Positions 31,958 through 41,841 of a stretch of 64,000 nt of DNA are shown here, piece by piece; the first letter of the stretch is position 1, and every line of letters starts with the position of its first letter. The stretch is taken from contig NZ_BNBL01000005.1 of NCBI RefSeq assembly GCF_014655595.1, forward strand, positions 463,528 through 527,527, written 5' to 3'. The position numbers and the translations under genes are program-made. This DNA is from Streptomyces griseocarneus (GTDB lineage: Bacteria > Actinomycetota > Actinomycetes > Streptomycetales > Streptomycetaceae). The notes beneath the pieces were generated by a model that saw only the letters and a program-made list of their open reading frames with translations, ran no database searches and was not told where the DNA came from.

Positions 31958-32305
31958 GGCGGACGCCCAGGCGCGCGTCCCGACCGCCCTTGACCGCCGG
32001 TGTTTCGTACGCCCAGGAGCCCGGCGACGGGGCAAAGCAGGCCAATGGCGCTCCGGGCGCCCGTCGGCAGAAACGGTTACGGAGTCGGTTCCGGCCATGG
32101 CGGCGGCATATTCCGCGCGCTCCGGGCGCACCCCCGAGCCAGGGCGGAGGCCCGGTGCGCCGCGATGCCAACCCCATGTCTTGATAGGGCACTTCCCGCG
32201 CCGGTGGCGCGATCGCGCCGGTGCGGGAAGACCCGGCGCACCCGTACGTTCGCGCTGTTGGTCGCGTACGCGAACCCGTCCTCATCCGCCACGGAGGTCC
32301 TCGGG

Positions 32306-34192
32306 ATGTCGCTGTTCCCCTACAAGCAGTCCTTTGCCGGCTCCACCGTCCCGCCCGACTGGAAGCTGTACGGCTCCGCGAGGATGACCGGCGAGGGCTG
32401 GCTCAGCCTCACGCAGGCCAGGACGTTCCAAGCCGGGACGGCCCTGTTGAACGTCGCCTTCCCCAGCAGTGACGGCATCTCGGTGCAGTTCGACCTCGCC
32501 GCGTACGGGAGTGGCGACCCCGCCGACGGGCTCTCGTTCTTCCTCATCGACGGCGCGCACGAGACCGGCGTGGGCGGTCCCGGCGGAGCCCTCGGCTACG
32601 CCTGCTACCGCAAGGGACAGGGGGACAAGCAGCCCGGCGTCTCCCACGGCTACGTCGGCATCGGCGTGGACCAGCACGGCTCGTTCTCCAACCCGACCCA
32701 GGCGGGGGACACCGGACCCGGGACGAGGCCCGACAACGTCGTGCTGCGCGGCTCCGGGGACGGATACGACGGCTACCGCTACCTCGTGGGAGCGGCCCTG
32801 CCCACGCTGAGCCTCGAGCGTGCGAACCCCACCCGCGTCCTCCTGTCGATCACCGACCGCAAGGTGTCGGTCTCCGTCCGCAAGGACAACAACTGGCAGC
32901 GGCTGATCGACGACTACGACCTGCGCACCGCCACGGGCCAGGCCCCGCTCCCCGGCACCCTCAAGCTCGGCCTGTCGGCCGCCACGGGCGCGCTCACCAA
33001 CAACTACGAGGTCCGCGACCTCGAGGTGACGCTGCCCGCCGAGTTCCCGCTGGCGATGACGGGCCCGCAGTCCCTCCAGGCCGGCTCGCGGATCGACTAC
33101 CGGATCACGGTCGAGAACAAGGGGCCCAACGCCGTTCCGGACGCGAAGGTCACCGGCAAGCTGCCGACGGAGGTGACCGCCCCGGCCTTCGGCACGCTCG
33201 AACTCAGCGGCGGCGCGACGGCGGGCGCGGGCACCATCACGGACGGGACGTTCACGCAGCCGCTGAACCTCCCGGTGGGCGGCAAGGCCGTCATTCCGCT
33301 GAACGGTACGGTCAAGACCGGCACCACCGGCAGCATCACGTGCGACGCCACGGTTACTTCGGAGACGCGCGCCAACATCGCGACGAAGTACTCCGACTCC
33401 GTCACGACCACGGTGACGGCACCGCCGACCGCCGAGGTCCCGCTGGGCATGCGCGGACCCGCCACGGCCGACTCGGGCAAGCCGATCTCCTACACGATGA
33501 CGGTGGAGAACAAGGGCCCGAACGCCGTTCCCGCAGCGAAGATCACGGGCACCCTCGCCGCACAGATCACCGGGGCGCGGTTCGAGACGCCCCAGCTCTC
33601 CGGCGGCGCGACGGCCGGCCAGGGCACCGTCTCCGGCACCGACTTCACCCAGCCCCTGAACCTGCCCCGGGGCGGCAAGGCCGTCATCCGCGTCACCGGC
33701 ACGATCGAGCAGAACTTCACCGGCGACCTCACCAGTACGTCGAAGATCGAGACTCCGGACATCACCAACACCTCGCCGGACAAGACCGGCTCGGTGACCA
33801 CGAAGGTGACCCCGCCGAAGATCGACGTCACCATCAAGTCGAAGAACGGCTTCGAGCAGAGCTGGCCCGAGGAGTACAAGGGCTACGTCTGGTCGTACAC
33901 CTTCACACTGGCCGCCAGCCGGAACCGCGTCCAGCAGTGGCAGCTCTCCTTCGACGGACTGCCCGCCGGAAGCCGCTTCAACCCGGCGTACAAGGACCAC
34001 TGGTACACGGTGGTGAAGGACGGCGGCGCGGACGGCCACGTCATCATCGAGTCACCCGCGACGGGCCACAGCATCGAGCCCAACACACCGCTGGACGTGC
34101 AGGTTCAGGTGCTGCACCACTCACTGGCGGAGTCCAACGAGGGCCTGGTCTACAACCTTCAGGGCATCGCCCTGAAGGAGGGCGCCAGCTGA
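32306..34192 (+). CDS. Lectin-like protein with two DUF11 repeats
   Basis: The 628-residue product has an L-type (legume) lectin-like beta-sandwich at about 1-230 (SVQFDLAAYGSGDPADGLSF, then GGPGGALGY). Two DUF11-like repeats (about 240-350 and 355-470) share the pattern SGGATAGxGT...FTQPLNLP-GGKAVI. The C-terminal region (about 480-628, NGFEQSWPEEYKGYVWSYTF) resembles a carbohydrate-binding fold. These parts usually occur in secreted or cell-surface proteins. ATG 32306 has GGAGG 8 bases upstream, and neither it nor upstream codons supply a signal peptide, so export is unexplained. It probably binds glycans. Confidence 0.7.
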   Translation: MSLFPYKQSFAGSTVPPDWKLYGSARMTGEGWLSLTQARTFQAGTALLNVAFPSSDGISVQFDLAAYGSGDPADGLSFFLIDGAHETGVGGPGGALGYACYRKGQGDKQPGVSHGYVGIGVDQHGSFSNPTQAGDTGPGTRPDNVVLRGSGDGYDGYRYLVGAALPTLSLERANPTRVLLSITDRKVSVSVRKDNNWQRLIDDYDLRTATGQAPLPGTLKLGLSAATGALTNNYEVRDLEVTLPAEFPLAMTGPQSLQAGSRIDYRITVENKGPNAVPDAKVTGKLPTEVTAPAFGTLELSGGATAGAGTITDGTFTQPLNLPVGGKAVIPLNGTVKTGTTGSITCDATVTSETRANIATKYSDSVTTTVTAPPTAEVPLGMRGPATADSGKPISYTMTVENKGPNAVPAAKITGTLAAQITGARFETPQLSGGATAGQGTVSGTDFTQPLNLPRGGKAVIRVTGTIEQNFTGDLTSTSKIETPDITNTSPDKTGSVTTKVTPPKIDVTIKSKNGFEQSWPEEYKGYVWSYTFTLAASRNRVQQWQLSFDGLPAGSRFNPAYKDHWYTVVKDGGADGHVIIESPATGHSIEPNTPLDVQVQVLHHSLAESNEGLVYNLQGIALKEGAS

Positions 34193-34197
34193 GACCG

Positions 34198-34223
34198 GCG
34201 GGCCCCGCTCCGGCGGGGCCCGC
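34198..34223. terminator. GC-rich hairpin between convergent genes
   Basis: GCGGGCCCCGC-TCCG-GCGGGGCCCGC is a perfect 11-bp stem with a 4-base loop, 5 bp after the lectin gene and before the convergent permease gene. There is no T-run, as is usual in Streptomyces terminators. It could serve both directions. Confidence 0.75.
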
Positions 34224-34245
34224 GCTGCGGCCCGGGGATCGTGCG

Positions 34246-36810
34246 TCACACCTCCGCGACAGCCTCCAGTGGGCTCAGGGCGGCCGCCCGGCGGGCCGGG
34301 ACGGCGGCCGCGATCGCGCCGATCGCGAGGGAGGCCAGGCACACGAGGAGCAGCGTTCCCCAGGGCAGTGCCAGGGAGTACTGCTCCATCGCGCCGTTGG
34401 CCAGCGAGCCGACGGCCCAGGCGCTGAACAGCCCGCCCGCCAGGCCGAGGAGGGTGCCGAACGCGGCGACGGTGACCGCTTCCAGGCGGATCATCCGCCG
34501 GATGCCGGCACGGTCCATGCCGATGGCGCGCAGTACGCCGATCTCTCGGGTGCGTTCGGCGACCGACATGGCCAGGGTGTTCACGATGCCGAGCGAGGCG
34601 ATCACGACGCCGATGGCCAGCAGCCCGTACATCAGGGTGAGCAGATCGCCCATGGTGCCGGCGGCCTCGCGGACGAGGGCCTTTCGGTCCTGCACCTTCA
34701 GCAGCGGGTTGTTGCCCACGGCGGTGCGCAGCCGGCCCTCGGTGGCCTTGGAGGTCGCGCCGCTGTCGGTGCGCACGAGGATCCGCTGGACGGAGCCGGG
34801 CTTGAAGCTGTTCCGCTGTACTTCGGTACGGGAGCCGAGGACGTCGCCGGCGATGGGGTTGTCCTGGTACACGGCCACGACGGAGTACTGCTCGTAGCCC
34901 TGGTCGCGGCCCATGGCGGCGTTGATCCTGCCGCCCGCGCTCACGCCGTGTTCCCGGGCGATGGTGGCGGAGACGGCGATCCGGCCCGGCCCGAGATCCG
35001 CGAGGGAACCGCTGGTGAGGCCGAGCCTCATGACGTCCTTCACCGTGTCGGGCTCGACGCCGGAGATGCCCCGGACGCTGCCGCCGATGACCATGGTGGA
35101 GTCGGCGACGGCGGTCGCGCTCCGTACTCGCGGGGTGCCGGCCACCCGCTGTACGGCGGCCGGGTCGATGGCGACCGTGGGGGTACGGGTGCCGATCACG
35201 TAGTCGGCGCCGAGGCCGGCCGCGGCCTGGTGGTCGAGGGCCTGTCCGGTGGAGTTGCCGAGGACGGCGAGCCCGGCGACGAGTGCCGTGCTGATCATCA
35301 GGGCGGAGGCGGTGGCCGCGGTGCGCCGCGGGTCGCGCAGCGCGTTCTCCTGCGCGAGATGGCCGGTGACCCCGAAGCGGCGGGTCAGCCGTCCGGTCAG
35401 CCGGATCACGGGGGCGGCGAGCAACGGCGCCAGCACGATCATGGCGGTGACGAGGACGGCGCAGCCGAGCATCGCGCTGTTGAGGTTCTTCTCCGAGGCG
35501 TCCTTCGCTCCCGTGAGCGAGATCAGCAGGCCGGCGCCGAGGACGAGGAGGGCGAGACCGGCCACGGCGCGGATGCGGGACCGGGAGGTGGAGGGCGGCT
35601 GTTCGGCCGAGCGCATGGCCTCGACGGGCGCGACCTTCGCCGCCCTGCGGGAGGGCAGCCACGCGGCGAGCACGGTGACGCCCACGCCCACACCGAGCGC
35701 GGCCACGACCGGGCTCGGACCGATCACCAGGGGGCCGCGGGGCAGCGGGTCCGTGCCGGTGCCCAGGATGTCGGGCAGTACCGAGGCGATGCCCAGGCCG
35801 AGTACGAATCCGGCCGCCGACGCGGCGAGGCCGACCAGCAGGGCCTCCCAGAGGACGGAGCGGACCACCTGACGGCGCGAGGCGCCGATCGCCCGCAGCA
35901 GTGCGATCTCGCGAGTGCGCCGGGTGATGAGCATGGTGAAGGTGTTGACGACGAGGAACGAGCCGATGAACAGCGAGACCCCGGCGAAGACCAGCGGCAG
36001 CTTTTCGTGGCCACGGGTCATGGTGTCGACGTTGGTGGCCTGCTGGGCGGCCTGGGCGCTGCCACTGGCGGCCTCGGCACGGTCGGCCGGAAGCACGCCG
36101 GAGACCCGGCGCGAGAGCTCGGCCTGGTGGGTGCCGGACGCGGCGGACAGGTCGATTCCGGTGTAGTGGCCCGGGGTGGCGAACAGGTGCTGGGCGGTCG
36201 CCTTGTCGAACAGGGCGAGGGTGCCGCCGGCGGTCACCCGGGAGTCCTTGGTGGTGACGATGCCGACGAGCTGCTTGGTCATCGCCGGGCCGTCCGTGGC
36301 CAGCGTGACGGTGTCGCCGATACGGAGGTGGCCCGCGGCGGCGGTGCCGCTGTCCACGGCCAGTTCGCCGTCGCCCGTGGGGGCGTGCCCCTTGACCAGC
36401 GGATAGCGGCTGTCCTTGCCGTCCGCGCCGGGTACGTAGGCGGCGGCCAGGTGCGCCCACGCCTTGTCGGCCCGCATCGGAGTGCCGTCGGCGGCGTTCA
36501 GGGTGGCCGAGCCGTCGACCGACGGCCGCACGGCGGCGACACCGGGTACGTCGGCCAGTTTCCGCACGAGCGCGTCGTCGAGCACGCTGGTGCGCCGGTC
36601 CGCGGCGGCCCCCGGCGGGGGCTCCTTCGCGGTCACGGTGACCGCGATGCCCGCGAAGTTCCGCGACGCGGCGGCGCGGTAGGCCGCGGCGGAGGAGTCC
36701 GCGAAGACGAGGGTGCCGGAGACGAACGCGACGCCCAGGCAGACCGCGAGGACGGTCATGGCCAGACGGGCCTTGTGCGCCAGGACGTTGCGCAGGGCTG
36801 TTCTCAGCAT
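34246..36810 (-). CDS. ABC transporter permease, FtsX/MacB type
   Basis: The 854-residue protein has an N-terminal membrane anchor (LAMTVLAVCLGVAFVSGTLV), a periplasmic-type MacB_PCD-like domain with the typical VTAKEPP and VAAVRPSVDG stretch, and two FtsX cores, each with several membrane segments and the IALLRAIGAS / IGVLRAIGMD signature helix. Such permeases work with a MacB-like ATPase in export of peptides or lipids, or in resistance to cell-envelope antibiotics. ATG 36810 lies 81 bp after the ATPase gene. The two-component genes upstream suggest envelope-stress control. Confidence 0.9.
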   Translation of the reverse strand: MLRTALRNVLAHKARLAMTVLAVCLGVAFVSGTLVFADSSAAAYRAAASRNFAGIAVTVTAKEPPPGAAADRRTSVLDDALVRKLADVPGVAAVRPSVDGSATLNAADGTPMRADKAWAHLAAAYVPGADGKDSRYPLVKGHAPTGDGELAVDSGTAAAGHLRIGDTVTLATDGPAMTKQLVGIVTTKDSRVTAGGTLALFDKATAQHLFATPGHYTGIDLSAASGTHQAELSRRVSGVLPADRAEAASGSAQAAQQATNVDTMTRGHEKLPLVFAGVSLFIGSFLVVNTFTMLITRRTREIALLRAIGASRRQVVRSVLWEALLVGLAASAAGFVLGLGIASVLPDILGTGTDPLPRGPLVIGPSPVVAALGVGVGVTVLAAWLPSRRAAKVAPVEAMRSAEQPPSTSRSRIRAVAGLALLVLGAGLLISLTGAKDASEKNLNSAMLGCAVLVTAMIVLAPLLAAPVIRLTGRLTRRFGVTGHLAQENALRDPRRTAATASALMISTALVAGLAVLGNSTGQALDHQAAAGLGADYVIGTRTPTVAIDPAAVQRVAGTPRVRSATAVADSTMVIGGSVRGISGVEPDTVKDVMRLGLTSGSLADLGPGRIAVSATIAREHGVSAGGRINAAMGRDQGYEQYSVVAVYQDNPIAGDVLGSRTEVQRNSFKPGSVQRILVRTDSGATSKATEGRLRTAVGNNPLLKVQDRKALVREAAGTMGDLLTLMYGLLAIGVVIASLGIVNTLAMSVAERTREIGVLRAIGMDRAGIRRMIRLEAVTVAAFGTLLGLAGGLFSAWAVGSLANGAMEQYSLALPWGTLLLVCLASLAIGAIAAAVPARRAAALSPLEAVAEV

Positions 36811-36891
36811 GGGCAGCTTTCGGGAACGGGGAAGGGGCAGGGACGTGCGGCGCGGTGCGCGAGGCCTGGGAGGCGGGCTCGACGGATGCGG

Positions 36892-37704
36892 TCAGCTGGT
36901 GCGCGAGGGGCCGTCGACGGCGGGGGTCTGCGGGTTCTCCCCGGAAAGACGCAGCATCCGGTCCAGGACCCGGTCCGGGGTGGGACGCGTCATCTCGTCC
37001 ACCAGGCGGCCGTCGGCGAGGAAGACCACGCGGTCGGCGTACCCGGCGGCCACGGGGTCGTGGGTGACCATGACGACGGTCTGGCCGAGCTCGCGTACCG
37101 AGTCGCGCAGGAAGCCGAGGACCTCGGCCCCGGCTCGGGAGTCGAGGTTGCCGGTGGGCTCGTCGCCGAAGACGATCGCGGGGCGGGAGGCCAGGGCGCG
37201 GGCCACCGCGACGCGCTGCTGCTGCCCGCCGGACAGCTGTGCGGGCCGGTGGCCGAGGCGCTGGGAGAGGCCGAGCATGGCGATGACGCGGTCCAGCCAC
37301 TGCCGGTCGGGGCGGCGCCCGGCGATGTTCAGCGGCAGCGTGATGTTCTCCAGCGCGGTCAGCGTCGGCAGCAGGTTGAACGCCTGGAAGATGAAGCCGA
37401 TCCGGTCGCGGCGCAGCTCGGTGAGCTGCCGGTCGTTGAGCGTGCTCAGTTCGGTGGTGCCGATGCGCACGGAACCGGAACTGGGCGAGTCGAGCCCGGC
37501 GGCGCAGTGCATCAGGGTGGATTTGCCGCAGCCGGAAGGGCCCATGATCGCGGTGAACTCGCCCTCGCGGAAGTCGATGCCGACCCCGTCCAGGGCGACG
37601 ACCTGGGTGTCGCCGCTGCCGTAGACCTTCGTCAGGCCGACGGTGGCGGCCGCGATCCCCGGCGTCGTGTGCAGCGCGTGCGGGGCAAAGGGATCGACGA
37701 TCAC
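36892..37704 (-). CDS. ABC transporter ATP-binding protein, MacB/LolD type
   Basis: The 270-residue ATPase has Walker A GPSGCGKST (Lys61), signature LSGGQQQR and Walker B AIVFGDEPTGNLDS followed by the switch histidine in VTHD. The GTG start at 37704 has GAGGAG 6 bases upstream. It pairs with the FtsX-type permease downstream on the same strand. The C-terminal 25 residues (after RLSGENPQTP) are an extra tail. Confidence 0.92.
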   Translation of the reverse strand: MIVDPFAPHALHTTPGIAAATVGLTKVYGSGDTQVVALDGVGIDFREGEFTAIMGPSGCGKSTLMHCAAGLDSPSSGSVRIGTTELSTLNDRQLTELRRDRIGFIFQAFNLLPTLTALENITLPLNIAGRRPDRQWLDRVIAMLGLSQRLGHRPAQLSGGQQQRVAVARALASRPAIVFGDEPTGNLDSRAGAEVLGFLRDSVRELGQTVVMVTHDPVAAGYADRVVFLADGRLVDEMTRPTPDRVLDRMLRLSGENPQTPAVDGPSRTS

Positions 37705-37816
37705 AGGGACTCCTCTTCGGTGCGGAAAGATGCACTTCGAAGGGTGCCGGGGGAACGTATCGGGGCCCGGGCTGCTGTGTATCGGCGTCCGCTCCGCTGT
37801 GTAGCAGTTGTGCGGC

Positions 37817-37827
37817 GGGGGGGGGGG
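37817..37827 (+). repeat. Run of eleven G
   Basis: An uninterrupted G11 homopolymer lies between the kinase and the ATPase genes. Its length may be an assembly estimate. If real, it could vary by slippage within the operon leader. Confidence 0.7.
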
Positions 37828-37852
37828 CAGAGGTTCTGCGGGTGCCGGGAGG

Positions 37853-39175
37853 TCAGGTCGGCAGGCGCAGGGTGGCGACGGCGCCGCCGTCCGGGGCGTT
37901 GTCCAGGCGCAGCTCGGCGCCGAGCACCCGGGCCTGTCCCAGGGCGATCGTCAGCCCCAGACCGTGGCCCGAGCCGCGCTCGGTCGCGCCCGTGTGGAAC
38001 CGGCGCGGACCATGGACCAGCAGGTCCGCCGGGAAGCCCGGGCCGTGGTCGCGCACGACGACCGTACGGCCCTCGACGGTGACCCGCACCGGGGTGCCCC
38101 CGTGCCGGTGGGCGTTGACGACGAGATTGCCGACGATCCGCTCCAGGCGGCGCGGGTCGGTCTCCACGGTCGTGGCATCCCCCGCGTGCCGCGTGCCGGG
38201 ATCCTCCGCGGGCTGCGTGTCGGCGACCTCTGCGTCGCGCTGCGTGCCGGCGACGGTGACCTCGGTGTCGAAGCCGGTGCGCGCCACGGCCTCGGAGACG
38301 ACCGCGCCGAGCGGCACCCGGGCCCGGACCGGCTGTTCGGCGCCCGCGTCCAGCCGGGAGATCTCCAGCAGGTCCTCGACCAGACCGCGCAGATCACGCA
38401 CCCGGGCCCGGAGCAGATCCTCCGTCTCACCGGGCGGCAGCAGGTCGGCGGCGGCCAGCAGACCGCCGACAGGAGTACGCAGCTCATGGGCCACGTCCGC
38501 GGTGAACCGGCGCTCGGTGCGCAGCCGTCGGCCGAGGCTGTCGGCCATGAGGTCGACGGTTGCGGCGATGTCGGCCACCTCGTCGCGGCCCTTGGTGGGC
38601 CCGGTCCGGGCGTCGAGGTCCCCGGCGGCGATCCGGCCCGCGGTCTCGGAGACCCGCCGTAGCCGGCGGCCGAGCAACCCGGCCCCGTACCCCGCCAGCG
38701 GCACGGCCGCCGCGAGCGCGACCAGCGAGGCCAGCGTCATGGTCACGTCGAGCCGGTGCAGGGTGTGGAGTTCCGGGCTCATGTTGACCCGGACGGCGAG
38801 GACCGGGCTGCCCGGTCCGCCGGTCCGCTGCGCGGCCCAGACGCTCGGCCCCAGATTTCCCTCGACGCGCCCGTCGTAGGCCGTGTGCCGGTCGCCGTCG
38901 GCCGGGTGGCTCAGCGCGGCGGGCAGCTCGGCCGGATCGAGCTCGGCGCCGTCCGCGAGCGTTCCGGTACGCCGGTAGACGTCCATGGCCGAGTACACGG
39001 CGTTGAAGGCCTGCGCTCCGGCACTGTCGCGGATGTCCTGCGCGGTCCATACGTGCACCAGCGCGCCCACGGCCACCGCCACCAGGCACGCCGTGGCGGC
39101 GGCCAGCGCGGCGATCTTCCAGCGCAAGGACGCGAGGGCCGGCCGTAGCCGGTGGAACGGACGCACCGGTCTCAT
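37853..39175 (-). CDS. Sensor histidine kinase
   Basis: The 440-residue kinase has two membrane segments (about 21-43 and 145-165) around a short extracytoplasmic sensor with WTAQDIRDSAGAQAF. A HAMP segment follows (RRVSETAGRIAAGDLDAR), then the phosphoacceptor His230 in VAHELRTP, an N-box NLVVNAHRHGG and the G-box GHGLGLTI. It phosphorylates the response regulator whose stop codon overlaps its ATG (ATGA). The general plan resembles CseC-like kinases, but sequence alone does not identify the signal. Confidence 0.9.
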   Translation of the reverse strand: MRPVRPFHRLRPALASLRWKIAALAAATACLVAVAVGALVHVWTAQDIRDSAGAQAFNAVYSAMDVYRRTGTLADGAELDPAELPAALSHPADGDRHTAYDGRVEGNLGPSVWAAQRTGGPGSPVLAVRVNMSPELHTLHRLDVTMTLASLVALAAAVPLAGYGAGLLGRRLRRVSETAGRIAAGDLDARTGPTKGRDEVADIAATVDLMADSLGRRLRTERRFTADVAHELRTPVGGLLAAADLLPPGETEDLLRARVRDLRGLVEDLLEISRLDAGAEQPVRARVPLGAVVSEAVARTGFDTEVTVAGTQRDAEVADTQPAEDPGTRHAGDATTVETDPRRLERIVGNLVVNAHRHGGTPVRVTVEGRTVVVRDHGPGFPADLLVHGPRRFHTGATERGSGHGLGLTIALGQARVLGAELRLDNAPDGGAVATLRLPT

Positions 39176-39909
39176 CGCCTGAGCTTGTAGCCGAAGCCGC
39201 GGACTGTTTCGATCCGCTCTCGCCCCAGCTTCTTGCGCAGCCGTTGCACGCACAGGTCCACGACCCGGCTGTCGCCGTCCCAGCCGTACTCCCAGACGTT
39301 GCGCAGCAGGGTGTGCCGGTCCAGCACGACGCCCGGGTGGGCGGCGAACTCCAGCAGCAGCTTCAGTTCGGTGGGGGTCAACGCCACCGGGCTTTGGGAG
39401 AGGAACACCTCCATGCCGGCCGTGTCGATGGTCAGGTCCCCGAGCACCAGCACGTCTCCCTCGGACGGCGGCTCCTCGCCCGGAGCCCGCACGGGCCCTG
39501 GGGCGGCCGCGTAGGTCGCCCGCCGCAGCAGGGAGCGGATGCGTGCCACGAGCACGTAGGTGTCCACGGGCTTGACCACGTAGTCGTCCGCTCCGGCCTC
39601 CAGGCCGGCGACGACATCGAGCCCGTCGCCACGAGCGGACATCATCAAGACGGGCACCAAGCTGGTCTCCCGGACTCTGCGGCACAGGCCGATCCCGTCC
39701 AGGCCGGGCAGCATCACATCCAGGATCAGCAGGTCGAAGCTCTCGTCGCGAAAGAGCTCGAGCCCGGTGAGACCGTCGGCCGCGGCCTTCATCTCGTAGC
39801 CGTAGCGCTCCAGGGCGACGGTGAAGGACCGGCGCATCAGGTCGTCGTCCTCCACCAGCAACACGCGAACAGGGCGCGAAGAGACCCCAGCCGGGGCGGA
39901 CGAGGACAC
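39172..39909 (-). CDS. OmpR-family response regulator
   Basis: The 245-residue product has a receiver domain with the acidic pocket VEDDD near residue 20 and phosphoacceptor Asp64 in LLILDVMLPG. After a 30-residue linker comes a winged-helix domain ending ETVRGFGYKL. The GTG start at 39909 heads the operon regulator-kinase-ATPase-permease, so the regulator probably controls the transporter. Confidence 0.92.
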   Translation of the reverse strand: MSSSAPAGVSSRPVRVLLVEDDDLMRRSFTVALERYGYEMKAAADGLTGLELFRDESFDLLILDVMLPGLDGIGLCRRVRETSLVPVLMMSARGDGLDVVAGLEAGADDYVVKPVDTYVLVARIRSLLRRATYAAAPGPVRAPGEEPPSEGDVLVLGDLTIDTAGMEVFLSQSPVALTPTELKLLLEFAAHPGVVLDRHTLLRNVWEYGWDGDSRVVDLCVQRLRKKLGRERIETVRGFGYKLRR

Positions 39910-40338
39910 GGGCGGGGGCTCCTGTTCGGGCGGGTCAGGTGAGACGGCGGTCCTGGCTGCACTGACGACTCATGCGCGGCCGACGACCCGGAACGAACGA
40001 TACGACAGACACCGAGGGGCACGGCCGGGTCGTACAGCGGACACGCGAAACACCTGTCCAGGGGCTCCTCCATCCGTAAACCCCCAGGTCGGAATGGATG
40101 CCATCGGGCCGGGCAGCCGTCGGCCCCACGGCCCTCCGAAACCCCTGCCGGCCTCCCTCCGCCGCGGTCGGCGCGCTTTGTTGATGGACGACCAAGCGCT
40201 TCCTGATACGCGCCGGATACAAAGCCCCGGGACACAGTGGCGCTCGAGGATCACGATCTCGGGAATCACTTGGGCTTTCGGAGACCGGCCTGGTGCCGCC
40301 GGCCCCTCAACCGGCCATTCGGGGGTACGAGCACGTGC
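39910..40338. other. Intergenic region, no gene seen
   Basis: No protein-like frame, RNA or repeat stands out. It must contain the regulator operon promoter near its left end. The SnoaL-like gene ends at its right border, transcribed toward it. Confidence 0.5.
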
Positions 40339-40812
40339 TTACGATTCGTCTGCAGGTGCCAGGCGCTCGGTAGGTCCGGCGAAGGCCAGGAACAGGGAAC
40401 GGTTGCTGATAAGCCACCGGCCGTCGACCTTGCGGAAGGTGTCCTCGTAGTGACCCACCTGGACAGGGGGTCGCGCGGGCAGCATGCCGCCGGTATGACC
40501 GTCGACACGGTAGGTCGTGAAGTAGGTGGTCGCGGTCGCTGTCGACTCGGATGTGAGGGTCACCAGGATGTTCGTGCAGATACGGCGCGAGAGCCGGTCG
40601 GCAGGCCGAGAACCGAAGTAGGCGCGAAGGGCGTCACGACCCCGGATGCTGCGGTCACCTGCAGCCCACTCCCAGATCCCGTCAGTAGTGAACAGCTCGG
40701 CCACCTCACTTGGGTCACCCAAGTCGAGCTTGCGGACGAACTCGATGATGAGGCGCTCGCAGGATCGCTCAGCGATCAGACGGTCCATGGGATCAACGGC
40801 GTCAGTAGTCAT
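40339..40812 (-). CDS. SnoaL-like / NTF2-fold protein
   Basis: The 157-residue protein has the cone-barrel NTF2-like pattern: an N-terminal helix with ERSCERLIIEFVRKLD, the FTTDGIWEW strand, RGRDALRAYF, and the final QVGHYEDTFRKVDGRW. Members include polyketide cyclases, dehydratases and ring-cleavage subunits, often with an Asp/His pair. No partner gene is close, so the substrate is unknown. It stands alone, with non-coding DNA on both sides. Confidence 0.75.
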   Translation of the reverse strand: MTTDAVDPMDRLIAERSCERLIIEFVRKLDLGDPSEVAELFTTDGIWEWAAGDRSIRGRDALRAYFGSRPADRLSRRICTNILVTLTSESTATATTYFTTYRVDGHTGGMLPARPPVQVGHYEDTFRKVDGRWLISNRSLFLAFAGPTERLAPADES

Positions 40813-41215
40813 CCCATTTTCTACCAGCCCGCCAGCGAACCCTGCGACTGCTTTCGTCTTCGCACGATCGCCCCGCCCGGCCGACGCCGTCGCCGCCCAC
40901 CCGACCAGGTCGGTCGCGCCACGACGATCGCCTCCTCCAGCTCGCCGCTCCGCCTCGCACTGCCACGCTCACATCCAGCAGCGGGCAGCGCACGAGGTGT
41001 TCAGCCGGACGGCGCGCTCGCCGGGTGCGGCAGGTGCCCGCATTGTCCGGCTTGCTGGCGGGGCCGACGGACCGGGAGCAGGCTGGGATGCAGGAGTGAG
41101 GACGGGGCAGCAGGTCGCTGCGGCTGCCCGCCCGGAGGGTGGGGGAGGTACCCGTAGCGGACGAGGGACATCCGAATCGAGGGTACGTACATCGTCAACG
41201 TGCCTCAGCGGATCT
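40813..41215. other. Intergenic region, no gene seen
   Basis: The stretch has G/C-rich frames on both strands but none resembles a protein. It ends at the left inverted repeat of the ISL3 element. Confidence 0.5.
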
Positions 41216-41257
41216 GGCTCTGTTCGCGAGAACGGGTTCTGGCACAGCTTCTGTGGC
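41216..41257 (+). repeat. Left inverted repeat of the ISL3 element
   Basis: The core CGAGAACGGGTTCTGGC is identical to the complement of the right end. Outer bases GGCT match the consensus GG-start of ISL3 ends. Confidence 0.8.
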
Positions 41258-41332
41258 CAGTGACAGAGAGCTACTGGGCTCGGCCCACCTGTTCAATCAC
41301 ATCACCCTTGCCCAGGCAGTTAGCGTGTCCGG

Positions 41333-41827
41333 ATGCCATCCGTGAACCTGCGTCTCTCAGTACGCGCGATCATCCTCGACGAGGACGACCGCATCCTTCT
41401 CTGTCGGTTCGCGATTCCAGAGCTGGCGGGAACGGTGGTGTGGGCAGCTCCGGGCGGAGGAATCGAACAGGACGAGACACCACTTGCCGCATTACGTCGC
41501 GAACTGCGGGAAGAGGTGGGCCTCGCTGTCAGGACCGACCCCCCGCACGTGTGGCACCAAGAAGTGGTGGCGCCTGGGCACGCAGCGGGCTACGACGGCG
41601 TCGTCAATGACTACTTCCTCGTGCGCACTGCAGGGTTCAACCCGCGCGGGGCGCTGTCCGACGACGAGCTCGCCGAGGAGAACATCACCGGGCTGGAGTG
41701 GTGGCACCCACAGGAAGTCGCCAGTTATGACGGTCCGGACCTCTTTTCCCCCCGCGACCTTGCGACTCCTTTGAGGGCGTTGATCACCTCCGGTGTTCCA
41801 GCCAGACCTGTGCTGCTCGGCCTCTGA
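41333..41827 (+). CDS. NUDIX hydrolase inside the ISL3 element
   Basis: The 164-residue protein has a complete NUDIX box from Gly41 to Leu64 (GGGIEQDETPLAALRRELRE then EVGL), which binds Mg2+ and cleaves nucleoside diphosphates linked to a moiety X. Substrate cannot be read from the sequence. Both inverted repeats enclose it, so it moves with the element as a passenger gene. No good ribosome binding site precedes the ATG; a start by leaderless transcription is possible. Confidence 0.85.
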   Translation: MPSVNLRLSVRAIILDEDDRILLCRFAIPELAGTVVWAAPGGGIEQDETPLAALRRELREEVGLAVRTDPPHVWHQEVVAPGHAAGYDGVVNDYFLVRTAGFNPRGALSDDELAEENITGLEWWHPQEVASYDGPDLFSPRDLATPLRALITSGVPARPVLLGL

Positions 41828-41841
41828 ACCGACCGCCCGCG

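Noticed and set aside
37817..37827. G11 run as a quadruplex or phase-variable switch
   Set aside because: A single G tract is not a quadruplex motif, and length may be an assembly guess; kept only as a repeat.
33340..38082. A 1580-residue plus-strand frame
   Set aside because: It is antisense to the ABC transporter and shifted against the lectin gene; the sequence is low complexity.
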